64,000 nt of DNA, taken from contig NC_045141.1 in NCBI RefSeq assembly GCF_008831285.2, positions 19,836,848-19,900,847 of the forward strand. Direction: 5' to 3'. Shown here one piece after another: positions 1 through 11,925 of this stretch. Positions within the stretch are counted from its first letter, which is position 1. Every line of letters begins with the position of its first letter. The notes below the pieces were generated by a model. The model searched no databases. It was not told the origin of the DNA and saw only the letters and a list, made by a program, of their open reading frames with translations. Position numbers and translations under genes: made by a program. Source of the stretch: Nymphaea colorata. Taxonomy: Eukaryota; Streptophyta; Magnoliopsida; Nymphaeales; Nymphaeaceae.

Positions 1-916
1 CTAATTTTTCTTCTAGGCCTTTCAATATACATGACACCGCTAAATAGGTACAGGCTAAAACTAATTTGATCTTTGCATTATGAAATGTGGATGAATTGGT
101 TGAGTTGAGGTTCCGCTAGAATGGAACTCAAAATAGCCAATTGGATCAACTAACAAAATAACTAATAGTGTCTGTCTTCTCCATTTATATACATTTGGGC
201 AGTATGTGCTCCAATGTCAGATATCAACTGTCGTTTTGTATTAAGCATAAAATAGGAGATCTTGAGAATGTGAAAAAGAAAAGCTTGTTGGCCATTGATT
301 TTCAGTTCTGTAATTCGTCCTTGATTTAATTGGACGATGCATAGATGGCTCTGGGATGAAGGACCATAAAGATTGCATCTATAACCTTCTAAATCCTGAA
401 AAGGGGCTTTAAAAGATGCAAAAAAATGGAAAACATAAAATTGGCCATCTCCATACATATTGGATGTATTGTATCTTGCCATCTAGATATATGATGTCTG
501 GATAGCTGCCCCGCACAAAAGGGTTGTATGTGCAATTTTTTTACTCCAAATCTAACCATAAGACTGTGATTTACATGCCTGAAGACCATTGAAGAAAAAG
601 ACTATGCTTTCTTGATGTATAGATTGGATAAACCATACCTTAAAAATCCAGAGTCTGGACTTTAATATATATAAAATCTGGTTAAAACAAGACTTTTTTA
701 ATTCCCTTGTTGTTGGACATATGTCTATTTATATTGTCACATTTGTCTTAAACACTCCTTCACGTTCACATAGAAGACATCCTCAGTATGTTTCTCTATT
801 TTCTTTTTGCAGCACTGGTTTTCATTTTTACGTTGGCCTGATAACAATTATTTTTTTCTTACTCTTTTCATTTTTTTACTCTCTCTCTCTTCCCCCACTT
901 AAAAATTCCTGTCTAG
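1..916. other. Upstream region of the transposase-domain gene, no gene resolved
   Basis: This stretch is AT-rich and carries only short open frames that I do not recognise. A GTATGT donor-like site near 786 could end an upstream exon of the gene that follows. A pyrimidine-rich tract at about 870-916 ends in a TAG acceptor just before the first exon I can support. The 5' end of that gene, including its start codon, was not found. Confidence 0.4.
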
Positions 917-2721
917 ATTTATGATTCACTAGTCCTTTGGCAGACTTTGCAGGAGGTGGCGAATGTCATGTCTGCTATCACTAACTTATTGGAGGAAGTT
1001 CAACCTATATCCCATGCATCTCCGACGGAGGCACCCTCTTCACCCAGCAGCTTGCAGGAATATTCTAAAGGTTTGGTTAGAATTTAAAACTCACATCTAT
1101 GATGTGTATTTCCCTTGTTTTTAACATTTTTCTTTTAAAAGATTCCGCAAATTGTTCACGAAGAAAGCGAGGCCCTACTCGAGCCTTGGATGTACTTTTG
1201 CTGCCAAAGGGTCAAAAAATTAAAGTGATGAACAATGAGCTTGGGCAAGCAATTGGGGACAATGCAAACAAACTCTCAAGTTTCATGGGCACAATAGCCC
1301 GTAATGGATGCATTGCACCTCTTACTTACAAAGATTGGAGAATGATGCCACAGATATACAAGGACAAAATGTGGAATTGTCTTCTGGTATGTGAATTTAT
1401 ATTTTTGTTTTGAACTCTGTTTTTTCTTGTGAACATATGCAAGTATGCATTGTCAGGAGCCTAAATATGCAGGAAAAATTTGACATCGACAAATGCATGA
1501 GGCGTTGGGTCATGATGTCTTTGTCAACAAAATGGAAAAATTGGAAGTCTAGTCTTAAGAAGGAGCACTATGACACCCATGAAACTGATGAGGAGCGACT
1601 AGCAGACTGTGACGAACGGGTTTTGCCAGATCAATGGACAGCACTGGTGCGCTTTTGGAGCTCGGAGGAGGGAGCAGTATGTTCTGAGAATACTGATGCT
1701 GACCTATCAGATTGTGTAATTTCTCACATGCTTAGGTTTATACTTTGTGTTTGTTTCATGTAGAAATTGTGCGAAAGAAACAAAGCTAATCGGGCAAAAC
1801 AAACTTGCATCCATACAACAGGCACAAAGAGCTTTGCACGTATACGTGAAGAGGAGGTAAATTATTGTTGTCATTTTAATTTAGCCTGCATGTTTATGTT
1901 ATTTCTTGAAGTTAAATTGTCTAAACCAAGCGACGCTATCGTTTGTTTGATGAGGGCAGAAAGCTCGGACATCAGATGGGGCAGAGCCTAGCAGAGTTGA
2001 GTTTTTCATAAAAACCCATCAGAAAAAGGGTGGCCAACTCGTGGATGATAAAGCAAGCAAAATAATTGTAAGCTCTTACACGAGATTGTTGGTTCCCATT
2101 TGCTAGTCATGATTTTAAATGCTGCAATTATTAGCTGAAACTTGCGTTCATGTGCAGGCAGAGTTCAACAGACTGTTGTCTGAACTTCCAGTGGAATCAC
2201 AAGACAGAACAACTAAAGATAATATTTTTGCCCAAGTCATGGGAAGAGATCAATATGGGCGTGTGAGAACGTATGGGCTGGGTCCTGTTCCATCTGACTT
2301 TTATGGTCCAAACCCAAGCCGTGCTGAATCGGCTGCAAGATCTGCAATGAGAGCAGCAATGGCAGAACAAATGATTAATGATCTACAAAAACAGATAGAA
2401 CAAATGCAGCAAGAGAACCAGAATTTGCAGCAAAAGAACCAGAACTTGCAGCAAGAGAACCAGCAGTTGCGCCAAGAGAAAGAAAAAGCAAAACAAGTGG
2501 AAGAAAAAAGTACTTTAGAAAAGCAGTTGGAAGAAATGTGGCAGGAAAACCTACAGCTGCTGCTGGGAAATGATAAATTGAAAGAGGCAGAAAAAAAGAT
2601 AAGTAATCTACGAAGGCAGATGGACGAAACATCACAAGAAAACCAACGGTTGCAGCAGGAGAATGAAAAAATGAAAAAACAGATAAACAAAATGATGGAT
2701 ATCTTGACGAATGTCCAGTAA
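917..2721 (+). CDS. Plant Ptta/En/Spm-type transposase-domain protein (5' end unresolved)
   Basis: Six exons join in phase: 917-1070, 1142-1386, 1473-1676, 1764-1856, 1960-2067 and 2158-2721, the last ending in TAA. Landmarks of the plant Transposase_24 (Ptta/En/Spm) family appear in order: GPTRALDVLLLPKG, MRRWVMMSLSTKWKNWK, the CERNKANRAKQ block, EPSRVEFFIKTHQKKGG, and the DQYGRVRTYGLGPVPSDFYG block. A coiled coil of about 110 residues, rich in Q, E and N, follows to the C-terminus. Proteins of this family are encoded by CACTA elements and by related host genes. No stop or frameshift interrupts any exon and all introns have GT-AG borders. I found no CACTA terminal repeats nearby. The start codon and first exon or exons are not resolved. 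It may be a mobile-element gene or a domesticated copy. Confidence 0.85.
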
Positions 2722-3495
2722 GACAGTCCTCGTGTTGTAAAGTGAAATTGCTATTTGTGTGCAAAATTTGGATGCAAAATTACCAAGCATAGTTGTGTAG
2801 ACGGGCACTGTTTCAGTTAACTGACGGCATTGCCAGCCAAACATTGTGGTATGCTTGTATATTTCTTCTTTCATCACACTTATGATTTCTTACGAGAAAA
2901 AACGAGTGAGGGGCCCTGTGGGTACTGTTTTGGTGGGCTGTATTCTCTCTCTCCATTATGTTATTTGTGTGTGACCGTGTTAGCCAAAAACCTGAAACAT
3001 CCTTCAAATGTTTGAATGAACTCGTAGTCCACATGTTACCATATTTTGAATATACGTAGATAATGCAAGATCACATGCAGTATTTAAAATGAGAAAATGA
3101 GAAGCTTGCATAGAAAATAGAAAAAAAAAAACTACTACTCGGGTTAGCAGAAAAGTGAAAATTTTATTGAAAACCTTAACAATTGATATATATTGTTGAT
3201 ATGCATAGTTTTGTAACGGGTCGTATTAGCTATAAAAAATTGAATTAAATAATAAACGTTTTATGTAAATATTAGTCGGTGCAATGCTGAATCCGCTGAT
3301 ATTGCTCAAAGCAGGGCCCCGTTTTGACCGATATTTGGAGGACCACTGTAGTGTTTCAAACCTAGCCTCGAGTTGTTGTCGCCTCCTCCATGAGGTATTT
3401 TTCAAGTTTTTTTCTCTGATGCCAGAGGACAACTCATGGCCTGATCTCAATCAGCCGAAAATGAGCAAGCAAGTGATCCTTTCAGGCGAGAGCAC
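2722..3495. other. Spacer between transposase-domain gene and PPR gene
   Basis: This holds the 3' flank of the transposase-domain gene and the probable promoter and 5' UTR of the PPR gene. It is AT-rich from 3050 to 3290 and I see no further gene in it. ATGs upstream of the PPR start, for example at 3461, are out of frame with it. Confidence 0.5.
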
Positions 3496-5166
3496 ATGTT
3501 GTCGGTTGCTCCAACTCGAACCACGATCCGTGCCTTGGGTGATCTCTTGGAAGCCTGCAAGACCATCAAAGCTCTCAAGCAATTGCATGCGCAACTGGTC
3601 CTTAACAGCCTCCACAGCCACCGCTTTCTTGGCTCTAAACTCGTCGACTCTTATGTTCAGGTTTGTCTCCTCCTGGACGCGCGCAAAGCATTCGATGAAA
3701 TTCCTCAGAGGAACAACCGTTCCTGGAATACCATTCTTTCCGGCTACTCCAAACGTGAGTTGCCTTCAGAAACTCTGGACCTCTACAAGCTTATGAGAAG
3801 GGAGGGGCTGCTTGGGGACACCTTCTCTCTGGTATTTGCTCTCAAGGCTTGCATGGAATTGTGTTGCGTGGACGTGGGAAAGCTTATTCACGCAGATGCC
3901 ATCAAAATTTGCTTAGACAGAGATGCCTATGTCGCCCCTAACTTGGTTGACGTGTACGCAGGATTCGGCTGCCTGGATGATGCTCGCCAATTGTTTGACG
4001 GGATGGTTGAAAGGAACTCTGTCTTGTACGGCGTTCTGGTAAAAGGATATGTGAAATCTTGTAGGGGAAGAGAGGCTATGCATCTCTTTTATAAGATTCA
4101 GGAAGATGGTGTGAAACTAGAGCCTGTTCTTGTAATTGGTTTTCTCCAGGCTTGTGCCTTGCTCGGTGCTAGTAGAGAAGGCAGGTGTTTGCATGCATAT
4201 GCAGTAAGAATGGGGTTCACGTGCTCCAACCTGTTTTTGAGTACTTGCCTTGTCGATATGTATGCGAAATGCAGGTTGGTCAAATGGGCATTTCATATTT
4301 TTTATCAAATTCAGCACAGGGATGTTGTTGCTTGGACTGCCATGATATCTGGATTTGTCTTGGACGGCAAATCCTTAGAAGCGTTGGATCTTTTTCGTTC
4401 AATGCTCGTTGAGCTGGAGATGCCAAATGCAGTCACCGTTTCTAGTGCTCTTGCGGCCTGTGTGCATTTGAGTGCCTGGAGAACTGGTAAGAGCATCCAT
4501 GCTTTCTCGATTCGCAGCGGTCTTGCAGTCAATGTGATCGTAGGCACTTCCTTGATAGATATGTATTGGAAATGTGGTTGTGAGCAATATGCGTGCCAAG
4601 TTTTCAACGCGATAACGGATAAGAATGTTTGTTCGTGGAGTGCGATGGTTGCTGGATATGGAATGCATGGAAAGTGCCATGAAGCACTGGCTGCATTCGA
4701 ACAAATGATAGCAGAAGGCCACAAACCAAATGCAGTCATATTCGTATCACTACTGTCCCTTTGTAGCCACTCTGGATTGGTGGATGAAGGATGGTACTAC
4801 TTTCAGTGCATGATCAGCGACTACGGGATTGCACCTTCCGAAGAGCATTATGCTTGCATGATCGATATGTTGGCTCGAGCTGGCCATCTTCTTGAAGCAG
4901 AATCGTTCATAGCGAATATGCCAATTGAACCTGGTGCTAGCATGTGGGGAGCAATGCTGAGTGGCTGTAAGATGCATAAGAACATAGAATTGGCAGAACG
5001 AGCAGCTGAAAAGCTGTTCATCTTGGAGCCTGACCGAGCTGATGCATATGTATTGCTCTCCAACATCTATGCGGATGCAGGGTTATGGGACCAAGTGAGA
5101 AGAATCAGGACGATTATGATAGAGAAAATCTTCCAGAAAACTCCTGGTTGTAGCTCATCTGTGTAA
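3496..5166 (+). CDS. PLS-class pentatricopeptide repeat protein, E subgroup
   Basis: This is an intronless 556-residue protein. Degenerate 31-36-residue helical repeats run almost end to end, with typical PPR phrases such as LVDVYAGFGCLDDARQLFD, DVVAWTAMISGFVLDGKSLE and LIDMYWKCGCEQYACQVF. The last 75 or so residues (WGAMLSGCKMHKNIELAERA, then YVLLSNIYADAGLWDQVRRI, ending PGCSSSV) match the E domain. No E+ or DYW deaminase domain follows. Family members act in mitochondria or chloroplasts and bind single-stranded RNA, often as C-to-U editing factors that recruit a DYW partner. The N-terminus is short and only weakly like a targeting peptide. The start is the first ATG in frame. The target RNA cannot be told from the sequence. 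Confidence 0.94.
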   Translation: MLSVAPTRTTIRALGDLLEACKTIKALKQLHAQLVLNSLHSHRFLGSKLVDSYVQVCLLLDARKAFDEIPQRNNRSWNTILSGYSKRELPSETLDLYKLMRREGLLGDTFSLVFALKACMELCCVDVGKLIHADAIKICLDRDAYVAPNLVDVYAGFGCLDDARQLFDGMVERNSVLYGVLVKGYVKSCRGREAMHLFYKIQEDGVKLEPVLVIGFLQACALLGASREGRCLHAYAVRMGFTCSNLFLSTCLVDMYAKCRLVKWAFHIFYQIQHRDVVAWTAMISGFVLDGKSLEALDLFRSMLVELEMPNAVTVSSALAACVHLSAWRTGKSIHAFSIRSGLAVNVIVGTSLIDMYWKCGCEQYACQVFNAITDKNVCSWSAMVAGYGMHGKCHEALAAFEQMIAEGHKPNAVIFVSLLSLCSHSGLVDEGWYYFQCMISDYGIAPSEEHYACMIDMLARAGHLLEAESFIANMPIEPGASMWGAMLSGCKMHKNIELAERAAEKLFILEPDRADAYVLLSNIYADAGLWDQVRRIRTIMIEKIFQKTPGCSSSV

Positions 5167-7162
5167 GCAGATAGACTCCATTCTTGAACTGCAGTAGTAC
5201 ATAGCAAATTCGGCAGCCCACAACACTGTGATGATTGTGGCATCTCCTTTGCTGCTTAGTCATCAGTCAGAAAACAGTGTGGCCGTTTTAGATATAGTGA
5301 TTGTCCCCAGCTAATCATGAATTGGCTACCTTCTTTATTTCATGAAAGAAATTATTTTGTGCTTCTAGCCGTGAAAGTTTCATAGGAATCATGTGCTATA
5401 GACATGGAAACAGCATTTTAAGGTATAAAAGTTATTTTAATTTTGAAGGGAATTTTGGAGTTCCAGAACGAAGAGAAAAAGAAAAATTGAAAAGAAGAAG
5501 GCCATAAGAGTTCTGTCCAACTAACTATTGAGTTGTTTTGAAGCTTTCTGAATCAAAGGACGTCTGCAGTTCAATACTTATGGCGCATCTCCTTGCTCAT
5601 TAGGGGAAAAGGAGGGAAAATCTCAAGCTCCCACAGTATCAGCATATCTGGCTGACACTTAAATGGGGGATGCTTGAAACTCCATAGTGGCGTGAAAGAG
5701 TGCATTAGTTTCCTTGAAGACTCCTACATGAAGCCCCCGATTGTTTAAGTGCAACCTAACTATCCACCTATCTCGTTCAACGTAGACGACTTTGGTCTAA
5801 GGTGTGTCCTGAGCTGTTCAGGCTTTAAGCAGATACTTGTTTTCTTAGCCGAGGCTGTTTGGAATAATGTGTTCGTAATTAACCTTTCGATCATGTTGCC
5901 CTTAATTCAAGATGTCTTGCACGACCAACTATTCTTATTTCATTTGACCTAATGTTATTGTTTTTCTGTATTTATGCCATGGTGTGAAAAGGTCCAGCAG
6001 GCATCAACTGATTTAAAGGACCTATACTTTTCCTTCCAACCAGATTCTGTAAGTTCAGGGAACTCCTAGTGTTCTCTGAAAAGCTAGTTAAGTTGGATCA
6101 TATCTTTCTTTGTTAGATGTTTTCCGGATTCAAATCGTATGCATGGATTTAGTAAATCCATAATGCCAGAATAATCAACTCTCAGAGCTGCCAGCAATTA
6201 AAAATGAAAATCTTGGAACAATGCCAACATTTTCACTTCAATTTTTGTTGCTATGATAATTGGTCCTGATTTATTTCCTTAATAATTAATGATTCAATTG
6301 CATAACCTATAGAACGGATCCTACTCGAGTAAGATAGTGAAATGGAAGGGGGTGGAACGTCCTTGTATTCATGCTCTTCTGACTGCGCTCCAGCTACTGT
6401 GTTGGTCCTGAAGGCAATACGGGTTGACTGTATTAAATCTTGCTATGCTGTCACTTGGGAATCCATAGCCTCTCTTCTGGGAACAGCTTCAGCTACTATT
6501 CTAAATTTTTAATCAAGAAAAGAGATCGTTCTGAATTTCGTTATGCTGTCATGATTGAGCATAATACATGTGCTAGATGATGCAATAAACCACTAGAACG
6601 TCATATCTTTCAGACATTAATATGCAATGACCCCAACATGCAAATACAAGCTGCTTGGTTGCAGTAAAAGAGTTCTTTTTTTTTCTGATAGTAAAAAAAG
6701 CTTTAAAGCTTAATTTTAAGATATTCAACGATTAGAATGTCCTAAGTTTCATACTTAAATATGCAGTGAGCCCAATGTGCAATTATAAACTGCTTGGACG
6801 CATTAAAAAAGTACAAGGAGGCCATTCTAAAATATTTTCTCCATGATCACTTGCAATTGGATACAAGATTCACCGTATTAAGCACTTCATTTTCAAAATC
6901 TTTCAACCTCTTTGATCCTTCTCAGCAAATTCTGGAATTGCGGCCTGAGAAAGAATATGTGCAATCCACATAAACGGGGAGGCACATCCCATAAAAGGGC
7001 ACAAAACTGATGGACCGCCGATGATAATCACTTCTGTAGTACTAAGCAGGAATACTTCCCAAAAGTAAAGGTGCATCTTCTCCAGCTTCTTCCACAGTCA
7101 GGTTTGTGACCGTAAAGCATACAAGACTGCAACACTGAACACCACATGAGTTCCAATTAGGA
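5167..7162. other. Spacer between convergent PPR and hydrolase genes
   Basis: The two flanking genes point toward each other. I see no coding region here. The stretch includes a decayed direct duplication: about 6597-6675 and 6735-6815 share TAGAA(C/T)GTC and CTGCTTGG. Confidence 0.5.
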
Positions 7163-10100
7163 TCACACAAAGGCTTCACGCTGCATAGTTGGAAGTTGGA
7201 GCTCTGGTTCGCATTCCCCAAGTGGTGCAAAGTACTGATCCACCATATCCTTGGACACTCTATCCAAGGAAGGAGGATCCCACTGCAAGGTGATTATTCA
7301 GCAAAAGTGTCAATGAGCAAAAGAATGAGATATATCATCTCAAAAGCACAAAGAAAGAACATAATGTCCTCAATAAGCATCATTTACCTTGGGTGCATAG
7401 TCCTTATCAACTAGTCGAGCTCGAACACCCTATTCGAAAATCATGTCAATCTTCAGATTTCATAGAGACAAATAAAATATTTGTCCAAGAATGCAAGACA
7501 AACCTCAAAAAAGTCACTGGAGATCCTTTTAGACATCCCATTAAGAGACATCCTGTATTCACGTTTTAGGCATTCATCAAGAGATTGGTATCTGCCTTCA
7601 CGTATCTACAATGATGTAAGCTAAATAAGAGTGATGCTTAGCTAAATAAGAGCAGAAACGCTAATTTCCAAGTGGTTCACCACATCTTCATTTATGAAAG
7701 AGATACTTTGATACACAAAAATATAAACAGACAGACTTACAGATCTTAAGGAAACCTTCAAACTCAAGGGAGAAGCCTCCTTTAACTTCTTAAGAGTTGA
7801 AAAGCACCAACTATCCGAGGACACAGCAATCTCATTTTCCTGATTGATTTCATATTAATAGAGCATCTGCTGATAACTAAGTAATACAAGTAAAACCATT
7901 CATGCAAAATTGGAATATTCTATAAAATATGAAGACCTTAATTCGAACTACTAGCATAGCATTGGAAGCTTACCAAAGCATCTATAATCTCTTCAACAGT
8001 ATCATTGCTAAAGATTTTGTCAACCATCTCGATCCTGCATTTCCAAAAGGAAGAATTGCAATACTTATGGAATATAACCATAGAAAGAAAAAAAATTCAA
8101 GATATTATCATGAGATGTTCCTGATATTTTCTTGAAATTTTCGAAACAAGCTCCCACTCATACTCTCAAGTTTGATTCTTTTGCTTCTTTTTCATGTTTT
8201 ATTAAAACTTTTAATTCCTTACTTATATTTCTGAAAAAATACAGAAAACTGTTATTCTTCCAGAACTTGTTTTAGTTTTCTTCACATATTTTTCAAGTTC
8301 TAAAATTCCAAAATCTGCCTAAGAAAACCTTAACAAAAATTGATATGTATAACACAGAAATCATAACTTCTTTTCCTGTAACAGATATGTCAGATGTTTT
8401 TCCCTCATCTACTGCTTGCATTTACATTCTACTTGATCCGTTTTCTAAATGATAGTACTTGTTTATTTGAATTTGATAACGATTACATCTTTACGTTTTT
8501 TCATTACGGCATAGGAGACTAGGTTCAGGAGAGGTCCATGATTTAGGTGTCACCTAGCGCTTTCAACTACATAAGCCCTTTCAAATTTGTTCTTTCAAAT
8601 GGTAACACTAATATGCAATTAATCATGCAGGGGGCTCAGTACCTGTGGATAATGCTTCTCTTTTCTGGATAAACAATGTCACCATAGTGTTGCAAAGTTG
8701 TCTCAATAACTGAAGGGTCATCAGTTATTAGTTTACCTAGACGATCTTCAATCCAATTAAGCCTCTGCACATATGACAAGAATGTTATTGTTATGTGCAA
8801 CTAGAACTTGCATTTTCAAAAGCTTTTTATAGTTCATAGCATCACAGAGAGAGCCCAAATCAGGACAGATGAAATTCAGAAGCCAGAGCAGGTACAAACT
8901 GCACTAAGGGAGTAATGGGTAACAAGGCCACAGGCGAGCATCTCTGCTCCATTGAGTTTATCTCCAGTTAACGCCAAGTATTCCCCTAAAAACAAGATAA
9001 CAATTATTCCTTGTTTGTTAATCCATTCGACTATTGTAGATTAAAAGAAAAATACAATATGACTGCCCCTTTGGCTACAGTGCAATATGACTGCCCCTTT
9101 GGCTACAGTGCCAACAGAATGCATACGAAAAAGGCATATGTGGTACCATATTTAACCAGCACACTCTGAAGAACATGCAAATACATGCAAAGCAACTAAC
9201 AGTTAAATTTATGACAAGCCCTGGAGAGATTTGAGTAAGATAATAAACGATAATAATCATCCCTCATGCTGGGTATCTAACCATGAGTATCTCGTGACAT
9301 ACTCCAATGTCAGCTCCTATAATAAGAATGAGTCCCAGGTAAATGCCCAACCAGAATGTTAATTATTGTCAAGTAATTTACTGCCAGACCAAACCCCATT
9401 GAGTTTGAAGAGCTAAAAATAGCTAGGTTTTATGGGTCTCAGCATCTTGCCAAGTGCAGAGTCTAAGTTCAGCTTGGCTGCGGCTTCAACCTTTATCGAA
9501 ATCTGAGGACTCTGAGCCACTGAGGAACTAATATCCCTATGCATCCTCACCCATTCCATATCAAATTAGTCCTCTTGTAAAGAACACCTCAAAATTTCAC
9601 TTGAATGACTTTCTACATAAATATGACCATGAACATGCAACATGTAATGATGTAATAGGACAGGGAACTCTAACATGGCCAAAGGTCAGAAATGGTTCTC
9701 TCTGCATTGACATTATGAGAAATATTGAACTAGAGTAATTAAAAGCAGCAAACAGGAGACTATATTTTCTGTCATGTGTTCACTTCAGTCAAAATGATGT
9801 GCCTGGACAAATTTGATGGTGAGGTTTTTCTTGAATATAATATGGCAGAGTTGTTTTTCTCCAAAAAATCTTGGCAAGTTCTAAAAAAAAATGAAGAAAG
9901 AAAAGATCCAAAAAATAACACATGAAAAATGTGAAAAAAAATCTGGTAACTAAAAAATGTAAAAAACATGAAAAAATGCAAAAAAAATTGGAAAAACGAA
10001 AAAAAAAACAAAAACAAACGTGAAAAGACATGTTCTTTTTCATTTTGGTGTTTTTAAAAAAGCATTGTTCTACCTTTTTTCAGCTTACCTCATTTTTTTT

Positions 10101-11861
10101 GCATTTTTTTGGAATAAAACGTGTTTTCTGTTGCACTGGTTTTGAGTACATGCCTAAACCATAGAGCCACAGCTATAACCTTGATAACTCGAAGATCGCT
10201 AAGGAACCTGGGTCATGTCTATCCCCAGTAAGGGATAGGTTTACAAATCAACTCCAATCTCATGCTAAAAGAAAAATCAATTTTTCATTCCAGACAATAT
10301 TTAAGAGCAGAATCAGATCCTCACAACAGCTCAGATAAATTAAACCATGAAACAAGGGATACAATGATGAATGACCCACCCAAATATCCAGGCAGGTGTG
10401 AAAGGTAGAATGAAGCACCAGCATCAGGGTGAAATCCAATTTGGGTTTCTGGGGTGGCAAACACCTGTACCAGACAATACACAACATAAACAGTGTTAAG
10501 CCATGTATACATTGGAGCAAAGTAATTGAACAACTTAACTTCTTGAGACCATCACGAAGGCTATACAGCCAAATAGAAAACACAGATTCATGTTAAATAC
10601 CCTGTGCTGCAAATGACCACTCAATTATATTATCTAGCGATCTTAGAGAGCCCCAGAAATAGAATCATAGTCTCTCCAGAGTTCCAAGTCAGCATAAACA
10701 CAACTCAACAAACTATGTGATGACGCATGGCAGTCTAAAGAACTAGATAACAGGCATAATTATAAATAACAAAAGAGAAATAACTGTATGCTAGACAAAC
10801 ATGTTTCCAATAAGAGCTCACAATGTACATTATTTATTGTGAATCACCTCATGTGAAATTGCCTTTGCCTTCTCTCTTTATCATTACAATTGATAATATT
10901 AAGGGATTACAAACATGTTAAACATCACAGATTCACAAGAGATAAGCTGCATTAACAATTGATGACTAACTTGTTTTCTCTCTCCACCTGACTTCCAGGA
11001 TGGGATGTGTCCTGCACACTTAATTAAATGCCACAAAGCAAATAACCCTGTGCATAAATAATAAGAGTGCACAACACTCAGATCACTACACAGTTTTCAC
11101 CACCTACCATTTAATGAAAGGACCATGCTTGCACAGGTCGATAGATATCCTCAGGAATCATAATCCCTAATCCAAGAGCTGCAGCTTTGATGTGGCTGGT
11201 TTCTCTCGGCAAGCAAACACCTAAGTTGACTACAAAAGATGGGATATCGATTGGCAGTTTCATCAAGTATGATAATTTATTAGGGCTCAGAATTGTCATA
11301 TAATCATATTTATAGCTGCTTTAATAAACCCACTCTTTTGCAATGGCAGATTGGACCGACTTTCCACCTGTTGTGAGGATGGAAACATGTTAGTTCAGCT
11401 TCACCTGGTCCCTCTATGATTTAATCATGGACAGTCCACTTTTTATCTGTAGTTTTTTTATTGTGACATCACATGTTGGGGACCCTTTTGTGTAATAGAA
11501 GTTATTTTCATTCAGGAAAAGGGAAAAAAAAAAACTATTTCATGAGCAACTAAATTTTAAAAAAGGATCTGTCACATAGAATCTAAGTCACACTGGTGCG
11601 CCAAATATGGTGGCGCACCCGCGTCGGTGCGGATGCGGGTGCGGTCGACTCGGTTAAACCAAATCGGGTGTTGCTAACATCACCCGTTGTTCTTTTCTCT
11701 TGTTTTTTTTCATTTTTTTCCTTCTCCAGTCTTTCCCTCTTCTCTCTCCCCTACCCTAATTTATTTAATAAAACTTTGAATTTTGTATGAGATTAAGGTA
11801 ACCTTAATAAAAAACAAGTTTAAAAATATAGACAAATAAAATTACTTATATAACAGATAAC

Positions 11862-11925
<64 letters not shown>

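Noticed and set aside
162-589. Overlapping minus-strand open frames near the left edge
   Set aside because: They are short, rich in aromatic residues and match no family I know. There are no supporting splice or neighbour signals.
2301-2764. Minus-strand frames of 129 codons, rich in Cys, Phe and Ser
   Set aside because: They are shadows of the repetitive coiled-coil coding sequence on the plus strand.
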